This document shows, in pieces, positions 56,069-64,000 of a stretch of DNA of 64,000 nt. The position numbers and the translations under genes are program-made. The stretch is from an uncultured Photobacterium sp. (GTDB taxonomy: Bacteria > Pseudomonadota > Gammaproteobacteria > Enterobacterales > Vibrionaceae). The notes under the pieces were generated by a model. It did not search any database, was not told where the DNA came from, and saw only the letters and a list, made by a program, of their open reading frames with translations. The stretch's first letter is position 1. Each line of letters starts with the position of its first letter. The stretch is taken from assembly GCF_947039875.1 (NCBI RefSeq), contig NZ_CAMRAN010000001.1, positions 115,329 through 179,328 of the forward strand, given 5' to 3'.

Positions 56069-56683
56069 ATGACTAACAAAAAACACGATGTACAGGATGA
56101 GCAGCTAAACGATGCAGTTGAAGCTGCTGAAGTCGAAGCTGTCGAGGGTGAGTTTGTTGAATCTGAGCAAGAGTTATACGTAGCTCGTATTGCAGAACTT
56201 GAAGCTGCTTTATTAGCAAAAGATGCAGAAGTTAATGAAGTAAAAGATGCAGCATTACGCGCACGTGCTGAAGGCGAGAATATTCGTCGTCGTTCTGAGC
56301 AAGAAATTGATAAAGCACGTAAATACGCATTAAACAAATTTGCTGAAGAATTGCTGCCTGTTATTGATAACCTTGAGCGTGCTATTGAAATGGCCGACAA
56401 GAATAACGAAGCAACCAAAGCTATGATGGAAGGGGTTGAATTGACATTGATGACAATGACAACAACCGTTGGTAAATTTGGTCTAAAAGTGATTGATCCA
56501 CAAGGTGAAGCTTTTAATCCTGAATTCCATCAAGCAATGGCTATGCAAGAAAGTGCTGATTTTGAACCTAATACTGTCATGGCTGTAATGCAAAAAGGTT
56601 ACGAGCTAAATGGTCGTGTGATCCGTCCTGCAATGGTAATGGTATCAAAAGCCGCTGCGGGTAACGTGAATACTCAAGCGTAA
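56069..56683 (+). CDS. grpE: DnaK nucleotide-exchange factor GrpE
   Basis: GrpE releases ADP from DnaK and acts as thermosensor. The protein has an acidic N-terminus, the long dimerisation helix (about 45-95, [45 protein letters not shown]), and the beta domain ([38 protein letters not shown]). I chose ATG 56069 because GGCGGAGA (56053-56060) lies at good spacing. A sigma-32 promoter is upstream. Confidence 0.95.
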   Translation: MTNKKHDVQDEQLNDAVEAAEVEAVEGEFVESEQELYVARIAELEAALLAKDAEVNEVKDAALRARAEGENIRRRSEQEIDKARKYALNKFAEELLPVIDNLERAIEMADKNNEATKAMMEGVELTLMTMTTTVGKFGLKVIDPQGEAFNPEFHQAMAMQESADFEPNTVMAVMQKGYELNGRVIRPAMVMVSKAAAGNVNTQA

Positions 56684-56781
56684 TTTACAGCGAATGATTC
56701 AAGGCTTACTTGATAATGACGCAAAATAAGGCCTACTTTGGTGGGTTTTTTTGTTTTTTTGCATTTTTTTTGGGATCGCCC

Positions 56782-56810
56782 CTTGAAAAGTAATCTGGCG
56801 GCCTTATCTA
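56782..56810 (+). promoter_or_regulatory. Sigma-32-type heat-shock promoter of dnaK
   Basis: CTTGAAA (56782-56788, perfect), 13 bases, then CCTTATCTA (56802-56810). The -10 part matches CCCCATNTA in six positions. Start would be near 56817, leaving a 100-base leader. Confidence 0.8.
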
Positions 56811-56917
56811 GTAGTCATAAGACATTAAATGTATTTGTCACGGGGTTATCCCGAACCGCTAACCCATTTGATATTGGGTGTAGTTAAGAACATATAACGA
56901 ATTTCGGAGATTGTCTG

Positions 56918-58834
56918 ATGGGTAAGATCATTGGTATTGACTTAGGTACAACTAACTCTTGTGTAGCAGTACTTGACGGCGACAAGCCACGTGTAATTGA
57001 GAACGCAGAAGGCGAGCGTACAACAGCATCAGTTGTTGCATACACGCAAGATGGTGAAACACTCGTTGGTCAACCAGCAAAACGTCAGGCGGTAACTAAC
57101 CCTGAAAACACATTATTCGCTATCAAGCGTCTAATTGGTCGTCGCTTTGAAGACGAAGAAGTTCAGCGTGATATCGAAATCATGCCTTACAAAATTGTTA
57201 AGGCTGACAACGGTGATGCATGGGTAGAAGCGAAAGGCCAAAAAATGGCTGCTCCTCAAGTATCTGCTGAAATCCTAAAGAAAATGAAGAAAACAGCTGA
57301 AGATTTCCTTGGTGAGGAAGTTACTGGCGCTGTTATCACAGTACCTGCTTACTTTAACGATGCACAGCGTCAAGCAACAAAAGATGCTGGCCGTATCGCA
57401 GGTCTAGATGTTAAACGTATCATCAACGAACCAACAGCGGCAGCTCTAGCTTACGGTCTTGATAAGACTGGCGGCGACCGTACTATCGCTGTTTACGACC
57501 TTGGTGGCGGTACTTTTGATATCTCAATCATCGAAATCGATGAAGTTGAAGGCGAGAAAACATTTGAAGTTCTAGCAACTAATGGTGATACACATCTTGG
57601 TGGTGAAGACTTCGATACACGTTTAATCAACTACTTAGCAGATGAGTTCAAAAAAGAGCAAGGTATCGATCTTAAGCACGATCCTCTTGCAATGCAGCGT
57701 CTAAAAGAAGCAGCAGAAAAAGCGAAAATTGAGCTATCTTCTGCACAGCAAACTGATGTTAACCTACCTTACATCACAGCTGACGCGACTGGTCCTAAGC
57801 ACATGAACATCAAAGTGACTCGTGCGAAACTAGAATCTCTAGTAGAAGATCTAGTACAACGTACTCTTGAGCCACTTAAAGTAGCTATCTCAGATGCTGG
57901 TCTATCTGTTAGCGACATCAACGACATCATCCTTGTTGGTGGTCAAACTCGTATGCCAATGGTTCAGGCTAAAGTAACTGAATTCTTCGGCAAAGAGCCA
58001 CGTAAAGACGTTAACCCTGATGAAGCTGTTGCTGTAGGCGCTGCTGTTCAAGGTGGTGTACTTGCTGGTGACGTTAAAGACGTGCTACTTCTAGACGTTA
58101 CTCCACTATCTCTTGGTATTGAAACCATGGGTGGCGTAATGACTAAGCTTATCGAGAAGAATACAACTATCCCAACAAAAGCGAACCAAGTGTTCTCTAC
58201 TGCTGAAGATAACCAAAACGCGGTAACTATCCACGTTATTCAAGGTGAGCGTAAGCAAGCAAGCTTCAACAAATCTCTAGGTCAATTTAACCTAGAAGGT
58301 ATTCAAGCTGCACCACGTGGTATGCCTCAAATCGAAGTAACGTTTGACCTAGATGCCGATGGTATCCTAAACGTTTCTGCGAAAGACAAGACTACAGGTA
58401 AAGAGCAGAAGATCACTATCCAAGCGTCTGGTGGCCTAAGCGATGCTGACATCGAGAAGATGGTTCAAGAAGCTGAAGCTAACAAAGAAGCGGATAAGAA
58501 GTTTGAAGAGCTAGTAACTGCTCGTAACCAAGCTGACCAACTTGTTCACGGTACTCGTAAGCAAATTGAAGAAGCTGGTGAAGCACTTCCTGCTGATGAG
58601 AAAGCAAAAATCGAAGCTGCTGTTGCTGAACTAGAAGAAGCACGCAAAGGCGAAGATAAAGAAACAATCGATGCGAAAGTACAAGCGGTTGTTGCAGCAT
58701 CTCAAAAGCTAATGGAAATCGCTCAACAAAAAGCGCAAGCACAACAAGCTGATAGCGCAACTGGCGAGCAACAAGCTAAGCAAGACGACGACGTTGTTGA
58801 TGCTGAGTTTGAAGAAGTTAAAGACAACAAATAA
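56918..58834 (+). CDS. dnaK: Chaperone DnaK (Hsp70)
   Basis: DnaK is the ATP-dependent Hsp70. The 638-residue protein has [50 protein letters not shown], the linker [19 protein letters not shown], the substrate domain, and a helical lid ending in a [12 protein letters not shown] tail. The ATG is preceded by CGGAG (56905-56909). Codon use is strongly biased, as expected for a high-expression gene. Confidence 0.99.
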   Translation: MGKIIGIDLGTTNSCVAVLDGDKPRVIENAEGERTTASVVAYTQDGETLVGQPAKRQAVTNPENTLFAIKRLIGRRFEDEEVQRDIEIMPYKIVKADNGDAWVEAKGQKMAAPQVSAEILKKMKKTAEDFLGEEVTGAVITVPAYFNDAQRQATKDAGRIAGLDVKRIINEPTAAALAYGLDKTGGDRTIAVYDLGGGTFDISIIEIDEVEGEKTFEVLATNGDTHLGGEDFDTRLINYLADEFKKEQGIDLKHDPLAMQRLKEAAEKAKIELSSAQQTDVNLPYITADATGPKHMNIKVTRAKLESLVEDLVQRTLEPLKVAISDAGLSVSDINDIILVGGQTRMPMVQAKVTEFFGKEPRKDVNPDEAVAVGAAVQGGVLAGDVKDVLLLDVTPLSLGIETMGGVMTKLIEKNTTIPTKANQVFSTAEDNQNAVTIHVIQGERKQASFNKSLGQFNLEGIQAAPRGMPQIEVTFDLDADGILNVSAKDKTTGKEQKITIQASGGLSDADIEKMVQEAEANKEADKKFEELVTARNQADQLVHGTRKQIEEAGEALPADEKAKIEAAVAELEEARKGEDKETIDAKVQAVVAASQKLMEIAQQKAQAQQADSATGEQQAKQDDDVVDAEFEEVKDNK

Positions 58835-58874
58835 GACGTTATTAATATCTATTAATTAACATCTTGTTTAAATT

Positions 58875-58904
58875 ACGGGCGTTTGAGGTTACTCTAACGC
58901 CCGT
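58875..58904 (+). terminator. Hairpin between dnaK and dnaJ
   Basis: ACGGGCGTT (58875-58883) and AACGCCCGT (58896-58904) are perfect complements over 12 bases. There is no T-run, so it is more likely an attenuating or stabilising element that lowers dnaJ relative to dnaK. Confidence 0.7.
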
Positions 58905-58934
58905 AACTATATCTAGCTAGGTGACAATCAAGTT

Positions 58935-60077
58935 ATGTCGAAACGTGATTTATACGAAGTGTTAAGTGTGGCTCGTGACGCAAGTGAGCGTGACATTAAA
59001 AAAGCTTATAAGCGCTTAGCAATGAAGTTCCACCCCGACCGTAACCAGGGTGATGCGGAATCTGCTGAGAAATTCAAAGAAGTGAAGTACGCTTATGAAA
59101 TTCTAACAGACGACCAAAAGCGCGCTGCTTACGATCAATACGGCCATGCAGCCTTTGAACAAGGTGGTATGGGCGGTGGCGGCGGCGGCTTCGGCGGCGG
59201 TGCAGACTTCAGTGACATCTTTGGTGATGTGTTTGGTGATATCTTTGGTGGTGGCGGTGGCCGTCGTCAACAACGCGCACAGCGTGGTTCAGATCTTCGC
59301 TACAACATGGAACTAACGTTGGAAGAAGCTGTTCGCGGTTGTTCGAAAGAAATCCGTGTACCAACATTAGTTGGTTGTGATTGCTGTGACGGTTCAGGCG
59401 CTAAAAAAGGTTCATCTGCAACAACATGTGGTACCTGTCATGGTGCTGGACAAGTGCAGATGCGTCAGGGCTTCTTTGCGGTTCAGCAAACATGTCCACA
59501 CTGTCATGGTCGTGGCCAAATTATCAAAGATCCATGTGATAAATGTCATGGCGAAGGCCGTGTAGAAGAAACTAAAACGCTTTCAGTTAAGATCCCTGCG
59601 GGTGTCGATACTGGCGATCGTATTCGCTTAAGCGGCGAAGGCGAAGCTGGAGAACTTGGCGCACCAGCGGGTGACTTGTACGTTCAAGTACATGTTAAAG
59701 ATCACCACATTTTCCAGCGTGAAGGTAATAATCTACATTGTGAAGTACCTGTAAGTTTTACTATGGCAGCATTAGGTGGTGAAGTTGAAGTACCAACCCT
59801 TGATGGCCGTGTAAGCTTAAAAGTACCGGCTGAGATGCAAACGGGCCGTATGTTCCGTATGCGTGGTAAAGGTGTTGATTCGGTTCGTGGTGGTTTACGC
59901 GGTGATCTTATCTGTAAATTGGTGGTTGAAACACCAGTACATTTAAGCAAGCGTCAAAAAGAACTACTGCAAGAACTGGAAGAAACATTTGGTGGTAAAG
60001 ATGCGAGTAAGCACAAGCCAAAATCAGAAGGTTTCTTCAACGGTGTAAAGAAGTTTTTCGACGATTTAACCAACTAA
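58935..60077 (+). CDS. dnaJ: Chaperone DnaJ (Hsp40, class A)
   Basis: DnaJ stimulates DnaK ATP hydrolysis and delivers substrates. The 380-residue protein has a J domain with HPD at 33-35, a Gly/Phe-rich region ([21 protein letters not shown]), four CxxCxGxG zinc motifs ([32 protein letters not shown]) and the C-terminal substrate domains. It follows dnaK by 100 bases. Confidence 0.98.
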   Translation: MSKRDLYEVLSVARDASERDIKKAYKRLAMKFHPDRNQGDAESAEKFKEVKYAYEILTDDQKRAAYDQYGHAAFEQGGMGGGGGGFGGGADFSDIFGDVFGDIFGGGGGRRQQRAQRGSDLRYNMELTLEEAVRGCSKEIRVPTLVGCDCCDGSGAKKGSSATTCGTCHGAGQVQMRQGFFAVQQTCPHCHGRGQIIKDPCDKCHGEGRVEETKTLSVKIPAGVDTGDRIRLSGEGEAGELGAPAGDLYVQVHVKDHHIFQREGNNLHCEVPVSFTMAALGGEVEVPTLDGRVSLKVPAEMQTGRMFRMRGKGVDSVRGGLRGDLICKLVVETPVHLSKRQKELLQELEETFGGKDASKHKPKSEGFFNGVKKFFDDLTN

Positions 60078-60098
60078 TTCGTCGCAAACAAGAATAAA

Positions 60099-60137
60099 TA
60101 AAAACCGCTATTAGTGAATGCTAATAGCGGTTTTTTT
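60099..60137 (+). terminator. Intrinsic terminator after dnaJ
   Basis: AAAACCGCTATTAG and CTAATAGCGGTTTT pair over TGAATG with T7 at the end. Confidence 0.93.
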
Positions 60138-60201
60138 ATACCAAGAATATCCGTCATTCCCTACAGTGAATGCTCGCGAGGGCGATAGGGAATTTAATGC
60201 T

Positions 60202-60612
60202 TTACCAGCAATTTATGGGTTCTAGCGCTGATGATGATCCTTTACCTGTTTGGTCTAAACTTAGATCTTTGCATTCATCATTATTTTGTAACTGTACAGT
60301 TTTTGCCTTTATGAGATAACCCGTGATGAGACCATCCGTGATTTTTTTCTCTAATTCCAATACATAACGGTCTTTATCTGTATCGCAAAAAGAACAACTA
60401 CCATCACTGACAATAGTAAAATCATAAGCACTGTCTTGGGTATAACTTTCTTCTAGCGCCAATTGAATTTTAATCAAATCCCCCATAGCCTGAGTACGAT
60501 GCCCCTTCAATATATGCGATTGATATGAAGGGTAAGCAATGGCGGTTAATACTCCAATGACTGCCACTGCAATCAACATTTCGATCAGCGTCACGCCTTT
60601 TTGTTTAATCAT
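60202..60612 (-). CDS. Type IV minor pilin PilE-like
   Basis: A 136-residue prepilin with leader MIKQKG, cleavage before Val in GVTLIEMLIAVAVIGVLTAIAYPSYQSHI (Glu at +5). The PilE-type SYQSHILKGHRTQAMGDLIKIQLALEESY follows. Four Cys lie in the mature part (two in SCSFC, then ECKD and the C-terminal NCW), suggesting a disulfide-closed D-region. It converges on dnaJ and is divergent from the other minor pilins. Vibrio cholerae has a minor-pilin set in this place, by recollection. Confidence 0.88.
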   Translation of the reverse strand: MIKQKGVTLIEMLIAVAVIGVLTAIAYPSYQSHILKGHRTQAMGDLIKIQLALEESYTQDSAYDFTIVSDGSCSFCDTDKDRYVLELEKKITDGLITGYLIKAKTVQLQNNDECKDLSLDQTGKGSSSALEPINCW

Positions 60613-60746
60613 CTTCCGTAATCTCTTAAATATTCGAGTTGTCTCGATAACTGGTTGATATCCTTATTCTGCTATTTTGCGGTGGTGATAAACTCTGAAG
60701 CAAGTTGTTCTTAGGGATCAGAATAACGTTAATAGGGATTTGGGGA

Positions 60747-61286
60747 ATGGCTCGCGAAATTACCACGCATTTTCATCACATACATCACAATGGTGACCGT
60801 CAGCGGGGATTTACGCTGTTGGAATTGGTGTTCACGGTGGTGATCATCGGCATTGTTGCGGCAATGGCAGCCCCAAGTTTCAGTGGCCTCATTGAATCGA
60901 ATAAAATTAAGCGCTTGGCAACAGAAATAGAGTGGTTATTAGTGCAAGCCAAATCAGAAGCAGTGATGCGTGGTGACAATATTCAGGTAGTGATAGATGA
61001 TGCTGGAACACCTACTTGGTCGATAATATCAAGAACAACATCTGGTGCGATTACGTTAGCTGAGGTCTCTAGTGAAAATTTTTCAAATATTGAATTAGAA
61101 ACGACATTTAGAACAGGTATGGTGACATTTAATAAATTAAATGGCAAACCTAATTTAGCTGGTAGTTATTGTTATAACATTGGTGACTATAAATTAAATA
61201 CCGTTCTTTATAATAAGACTGGGCGCATTTATACCTGTCTACAAGCTGGATCGAATAAGTTGAGTAATTATGAAATCTGCGAATAA
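60747..61286 (+). CDS. Type IV minor pilin FimT/FimU-like
   Basis: A prepilin of about 179 residues with an unusually long basic, His-rich leader (MAREITTHFHHIHHNGDRQRG) and the cleavage segment GFTLLELVFTVVIIGIVAAMAAPSF. Family features follow: SNKIKRLATEIEWLLVQAKSEAVMRGDNI. The start is chosen at ATG 60747 after AGGG (60734-60737); the frame is open to 60705. Two Cys pairs are present in the C-terminal half. Overlaps with the next gene by 17 bases show an operon. It is paralogous to the orphan gene at 43276. Confidence 0.85.
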   Translation: MAREITTHFHHIHHNGDRQRGFTLLELVFTVVIIGIVAAMAAPSFSGLIESNKIKRLATEIEWLLVQAKSEAVMRGDNIQVVIDDAGTPTWSIISRTTSGAITLAEVSSENFSNIELETTFRTGMVTFNKLNGKPNLAGSYCYNIGDYKLNTVLYNKTGRIYTCLQAGSNKLSNYEICE

Positions 61287-61872
61287 AGGCTTTAGCTTAA
61301 TTGAATTACTAATAGCATCGTCTGTAGGATTGATTGCGATAGGTATTGTCGGTTCGGTTTTTTTATCAGGTTATCAAGCCGCGAATAAGCGTTCATTAGA
61401 ATTGTTATTACAACAAGATGTTAATGACGCTTTTCGATTGATCAAAGAAGATGTATTGCGAGCAGGGTATGTGTCGAGTGGTACTTCAAGTTTGAAGCTA
61501 TCAGGTGCGAGTAATGTCGTTTATGTAAATACAGCTAATAACTGTCTAGCTTATGCTTATCATTCTCCTGATGGTCTTCGATATAATGAAGTGATGTACA
61601 ACAAACAAGATGAAAAATTAGTTTATCGTTCAACGGATGATGAAATAACAGCCTTAAATGCATGCTCTTTATCTAGAGCTCTATCTTATTCGTTAATTTA
61701 TGATAAGCAGATCTCTGTAAATCAATTTGATATTGAGAATAAACCTATTAGCTCTGCGAGTGCGACCAGTCAATTAATTAAAATAACGCTTGCTGCGCAT
61801 TTAAAAAATGATGATGCAGTAAGTACTGCGAAGTCGATTCAGATTAAAGCAAGGAATTGGCATAATGAATAA
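61270..61872 (+). CDS. Type IV minor pilin PilW/PulJ-like
   Basis: A 200-residue prepilin with leader MKSANKG and FSLIELLIASSVGLIAIGIVGSVFLSGYQAANKRS (Glu at +5), the PilW pattern. The helix is followed by DVNDAFRLIKEDVLRAGYVSSG, typical of PilW, and a beta-rich domain with two Cys. Overlaps both neighbours (17 and 8 bases). Confidence 0.85.
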   Translation: MKSANKGFSLIELLIASSVGLIAIGIVGSVFLSGYQAANKRSLELLLQQDVNDAFRLIKEDVLRAGYVSSGTSSLKLSGASNVVYVNTANNCLAYAYHSPDGLRYNEVMYNKQDEKLVYRSTDDEITALNACSLSRALSYSLIYDKQISVNQFDIENKPISSASATSQLIKITLAAHLKNDDAVSTAKSIQIKARNWHNE

Positions 61873-63157
61873 GCATCAACAGTCAGGGATGACGACATTA
61901 TTAATCACCAGCATGTTATTAATAGTGGCGCTGTTATTTTCATTGGCGTCATATAAGAATTTATTTTATCAGATTAAGCGTACTCAAAATGAAGTCTTAG
62001 CGAGACAAGCACACTGGATTGCTGAAGGTGGGTTGGAGTGTGGGTTTACTGAATACAAAATAAATAAAAATAATTTCACTGATTTTGATGAATGTAATAC
62101 TGCTGAATTAGAGTTAACACTGACTCCAGTGACATCAACAGAGTTTCACTTAGAAAGTAAGGTTACTAATTTCTTACAATCAAAAAAAATATTTAAGAAT
62201 ATTAAGCTTGGGGGGAGTGGAAAATCAGGAGCTATGCGTTCGAGTGCGGATTTATATTTTTATGGCAGTGTTAGTTTTATGACACCAGATCCAGGTAATT
62301 TAGAAGCTGATGGTTGGCAATGCGTTGCATTAAGGTATAGAAGTAGATTTTATGCAGCGGTAATAGATAGTAAAGGTATTTATCCTGGAGGGGAATTACC
62401 ATTTAATGATTTTGATCCATTAGGAAATAAATGTGCACCAAATCATTTCAATATATTTGATCATGATGATGATGGAATCATAAATGGTGATTTTGTTAAA
62501 GATTCATCAGTTTCTCCATTCGAAGAGATCTTCGGAGTCGAAAAAATAAATCACAATGAAGTAAGAGATAGTGGTGAGTTTGAATTATTAACAACAAATG
62601 GATTTAATCGTGGTAATTGTGGTGATTTAATTGTAGATATTCTAAAACACCCAAGTAAGAAAGAAAGAATATGGATCGAAGGAGATTGTGAAATTAAATC
62701 TTCTGCATTCGAGGACTTAATTAATGAAAGTGAAAAAACACAAGGAATTCTACTTGTGTTTCATGATGGGTTACTTTCGTTTATGGATCCATCTCTTCCT
62801 CCTCCTCCTCCAGAAAAGGCGAAAGGTTTAAAAGGAATGATTGTACATTTTAATTATGATTATTCTATAGGGGATACATCATGGGTTGGCTTAGATGCTA
62901 ATATTACCTTAGGAAATTCTTCTTCTATTTTTCCTTCTGATTATCTTTCTATTTCATCATATTATCAAAAAGGTAGTTTTATATTTAGTGGTGGCCAAGT
63001 ATTTGATAGTGTTGGACATAGTGCTCTTTTTTATGGTGCAATTGATTTTAGATACAATAAAGATGTTATTAATTCAGCGTTATCAGTATTTAATCAACCA
63101 CGTTGGCAAGAAGGATCTTGGCATGACTTCGAATATCAAAAAAATAATAGGCTTTAG
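61865..63157 (+). CDS. Long PilX-like minor pilin with EF-hand-like loop
   Basis: A 430-residue protein beginning MNKHQQSGMTTLLITSMLLIVALLFSLASYKN: a PilX/GspK-like transmembrane helix without the usual Glu at +5. The extracellular part is much longer than PilX of Pseudomonas (about 200 residues). It contains FDHDDDGIINGDF (residues 198-210), whose DxDxDG spacing is that of an EF-hand calcium loop, and a Pro stretch (SLPPPPPEKAKG). By position (PilW, this, PilV) it takes the PilX place. Function in initiation or adhesion is inferred. It overlaps the next gene by 35 bases. Confidence 0.75.
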   Translation: MNKHQQSGMTTLLITSMLLIVALLFSLASYKNLFYQIKRTQNEVLARQAHWIAEGGLECGFTEYKINKNNFTDFDECNTAELELTLTPVTSTEFHLESKVTNFLQSKKIFKNIKLGGSGKSGAMRSSADLYFYGSVSFMTPDPGNLEADGWQCVALRYRSRFYAAVIDSKGIYPGGELPFNDFDPLGNKCAPNHFNIFDHDDDGIINGDFVKDSSVSPFEEIFGVEKINHNEVRDSGEFELLTTNGFNRGNCGDLIVDILKHPSKKERIWIEGDCEIKSSAFEDLINESEKTQGILLVFHDGLLSFMDPSLPPPPPEKAKGLKGMIVHFNYDYSIGDTSWVGLDANITLGNSSSIFPSDYLSISSYYQKGSFIFSGGQVFDSVGHSALFYGAIDFRYNKDVINSALSVFNQPRWQEGSWHDFEYQKNNRL

Positions 63158-63554
63158 CTTATTAGAAGTGGTGATTGCTCTTGGCGTGCTTTCTGTTGGC
63201 GTATTAGGTTTAGTCAAGATGCAAGCTTATATGGAAGTAAAAGCAGAAAACGCATTAAAGACTTTAGATGCACTTCATATAGCAGAAGCGCAGATGGAGT
63301 ATTACCAAACCCGTGCCAGTAATATCAGTGGCGCGACTGGATTGATTTCCTTTGTAAGCATGGCTGAATCAACTAATTGTCTGCAATCGATGGTGAGTGG
63401 TACTGATTATACGCTTACTTGTGATGCTGATAATTTATCGTTATCAGATGCACTGCGAACTATTAATGTTAGTGTCAGTTGGGCTGATCGCCGTAGCGTA
63501 TCGCAGGCAGTATCTCTAAAAACCGCTATCTCTAAATACAGTGAATTTGATTAA
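63123..63554 (+). CDS. Type IV minor pilin PilV-like
   Basis: A 143-residue prepilin: MTSNIKKIIG then FSLLEVVIALGVLSVGVLGLVKMQAYMEVKAENALKTLDALHIAEAQMEYY, the PilV pattern with Glu at +5. Two Cys (NCLQ and LTCD) could form a disulfide. I chose ATG 63123, because AAGGA (63110-63114) and the prepilin leader fit. The gene closes the minor-pilin operon before a terminator. Confidence 0.85.
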   Translation: MTSNIKKIIGFSLLEVVIALGVLSVGVLGLVKMQAYMEVKAENALKTLDALHIAEAQMEYYQTRASNISGATGLISFVSMAESTNCLQSMVSGTDYTLTCDADNLSLSDALRTINVSVSWADRRSVSQAVSLKTAISKYSEFD

Positions 63555-63597
63555 ACAACGGCTATCATCGTTAAAAAGACACAATTTAATCCAAAGC

Positions 63598-63640
63598 AAA
63601 CCGTTTTGAACAAAAAATGCTCAAACGGTTTTTTTTTGTT
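63598..63640 (+). terminator. Intrinsic terminator after the pilin operon
   Basis: AACCGTTTTGA pairs with TCAAACGGTT around a loop of about 11 bases, then T8. Confidence 0.85.
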
Positions 63641-63649
63641 AAAAAACGA

Positions 63650-63677
63650 TTGTCAGCCAATAAAATCCCTCTATAAT
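63650..63677 (+). promoter_or_regulatory. rRNA operon promoter
   Basis: TTGTCA (63650-63655), 16 bases, TATAAT (63672-63677), then the GC-rich discriminator GCGACC typical of stringently controlled rRNA promoters. The 63678-63978 leader contains boxA (below) and no gene. Confidence 0.85.
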
Positions 63678-63727
63678 GCGACCTCACTGACACGGACAAC
63701 GGCGCAAGCGGTTACCGAAATCAGTAT

Positions 63728-63739
63728 TGTTCTTTAACA
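63728..63739 (+). promoter_or_regulatory. boxA antitermination element
   Basis: TGTTCTTTAACA differs from the rRNA boxA consensus TGCTCTTTAACA at one position. It is the loading site for NusB/S10 in the rRNA antitermination complex. Confidence 0.85.
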
Positions 63740-63978
63740 ATTTGACCATGCAATCTGTGTGGGCACTCACTGAATAGTTAAGTCGAAAGATTTATCAATA
63801 AACTGAGTGACCAATACAAATAACCTAATCTATTTATAGAGAAGATTATTTGGCACAGTCAATTCATTACCATTCTGTTCCTCTTTGTAGAAACAGAAGC
63901 GGTAATAGCTTTAAAATTACTAAGGTAGTTTTGAAGTCAGTATTCATTGAGCCGTTTCGAAAGAAACAACAAAACTTT

Positions 63979-64000
63979 AATTGAAGAGTTTGATCATGGC
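63979..64000 (+). rRNA. rrs: 16S ribosomal RNA, first ~22 bases
   Basis: AATTGAAGAGTTTGATCATG followed by GC is the conserved 5' end of bacterial 16S rRNA (primer site 27F lies here). The gene continues outside the window. Confidence 0.93.

Noticed and set aside
62988..63122. Upstream extension of the PilV-like gene
   Set aside because: It would lie inside the preceding pilin gene and put 45 residues before the prepilin leader; ATG 63123 has a good SD.

Overview
The window reads as chromosomal DNA of a marine gammaproteobacterium of the Vibrionaceae, most likely Photobacterium (genus is inference). Evidence is gene order: infB-rbfA-truB-rpsO-pnp-nlpI, a nucleoside permease next to deoCABD, serB / PilZ protein / radA, smpB-ssrA, ratA-rnfH / bamE-recN-nadK / grpE-dnaK-dnaJ, and a minor-pilin cluster after dnaJ, as I recall it from Vibrio. 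DNA is AT-rich and most transcription units end in obvious intrinsic terminators. No tRNA gene, CRISPR array or complete insertion sequence was seen. The right edge enters the 5' end of a 16S rRNA gene.

1-7.4 kb: translation and RNA metabolism (IF2 cut by the window edge, RbfA, TruB, S15, PNPase with a leader hairpin, NlpI). 7.4-12.7 kb: oxygen-independent ubiquinone genes ubiU-ubiV (minus) and ubiT-yhbS (plus), separated by a PAS-GGDEF-EAL gene; an FNR-like box lies upstream of ubiU. 12.9-17.7 kb: a frameshifted glycerol dehydrogenase, holD-rimI, prfC and a TatD-type nuclease. 17.9-24.3 kb: nucleoside uptake and catabolism (CNT permease, deoC, deoA, deoB, deoD) with CRP/CytR-like sites. 24.4-37.4 kb: ytjB, serB, a PilZ protein, radA, an M23 peptidase, ettA, slt, trpR, yjjX and an XRE-type regulator. 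38-42.3 kb: ahpC-ahpF, an HPP membrane protein with a Usp-like protein, and a small Cys-motif protein.

About 42.4-50.6 kb is an accessory segment ending at the 3' end of ssrA (tmRNA), the locus that carries VPI-1 in Vibrio cholerae. It holds an amber-interrupted reading frame, a YdjM-type hydrolase, an orphan pseudopilin, a minus-strand run of small mostly membrane proteins of unknown function, a divergent gene for a protein with a three-repeat beta-trefoil-like N-terminus and an aerolysin-like pore-forming C-terminus, and a serine recombinase. Five copies of a related ~27-nt motif sit at the 3' ends of the minus-strand genes. A 32-bp near-perfect palindrome and a 94-bp repeat block lie in front of the toxin-like gene, and a related repeat lies behind it. 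This is the most novel part of the window.

50.6-63.6 kb returns to core genes: ssrA and smpB (ribosome rescue), ratA-rnfH, bamE, recN (two LexA-type boxes), nadK, grpE / dnaK / dnaJ (sigma-32-type promoters) and five type IV pilus minor pilins. An rRNA promoter with boxA and the start of 16S rRNA close the window.
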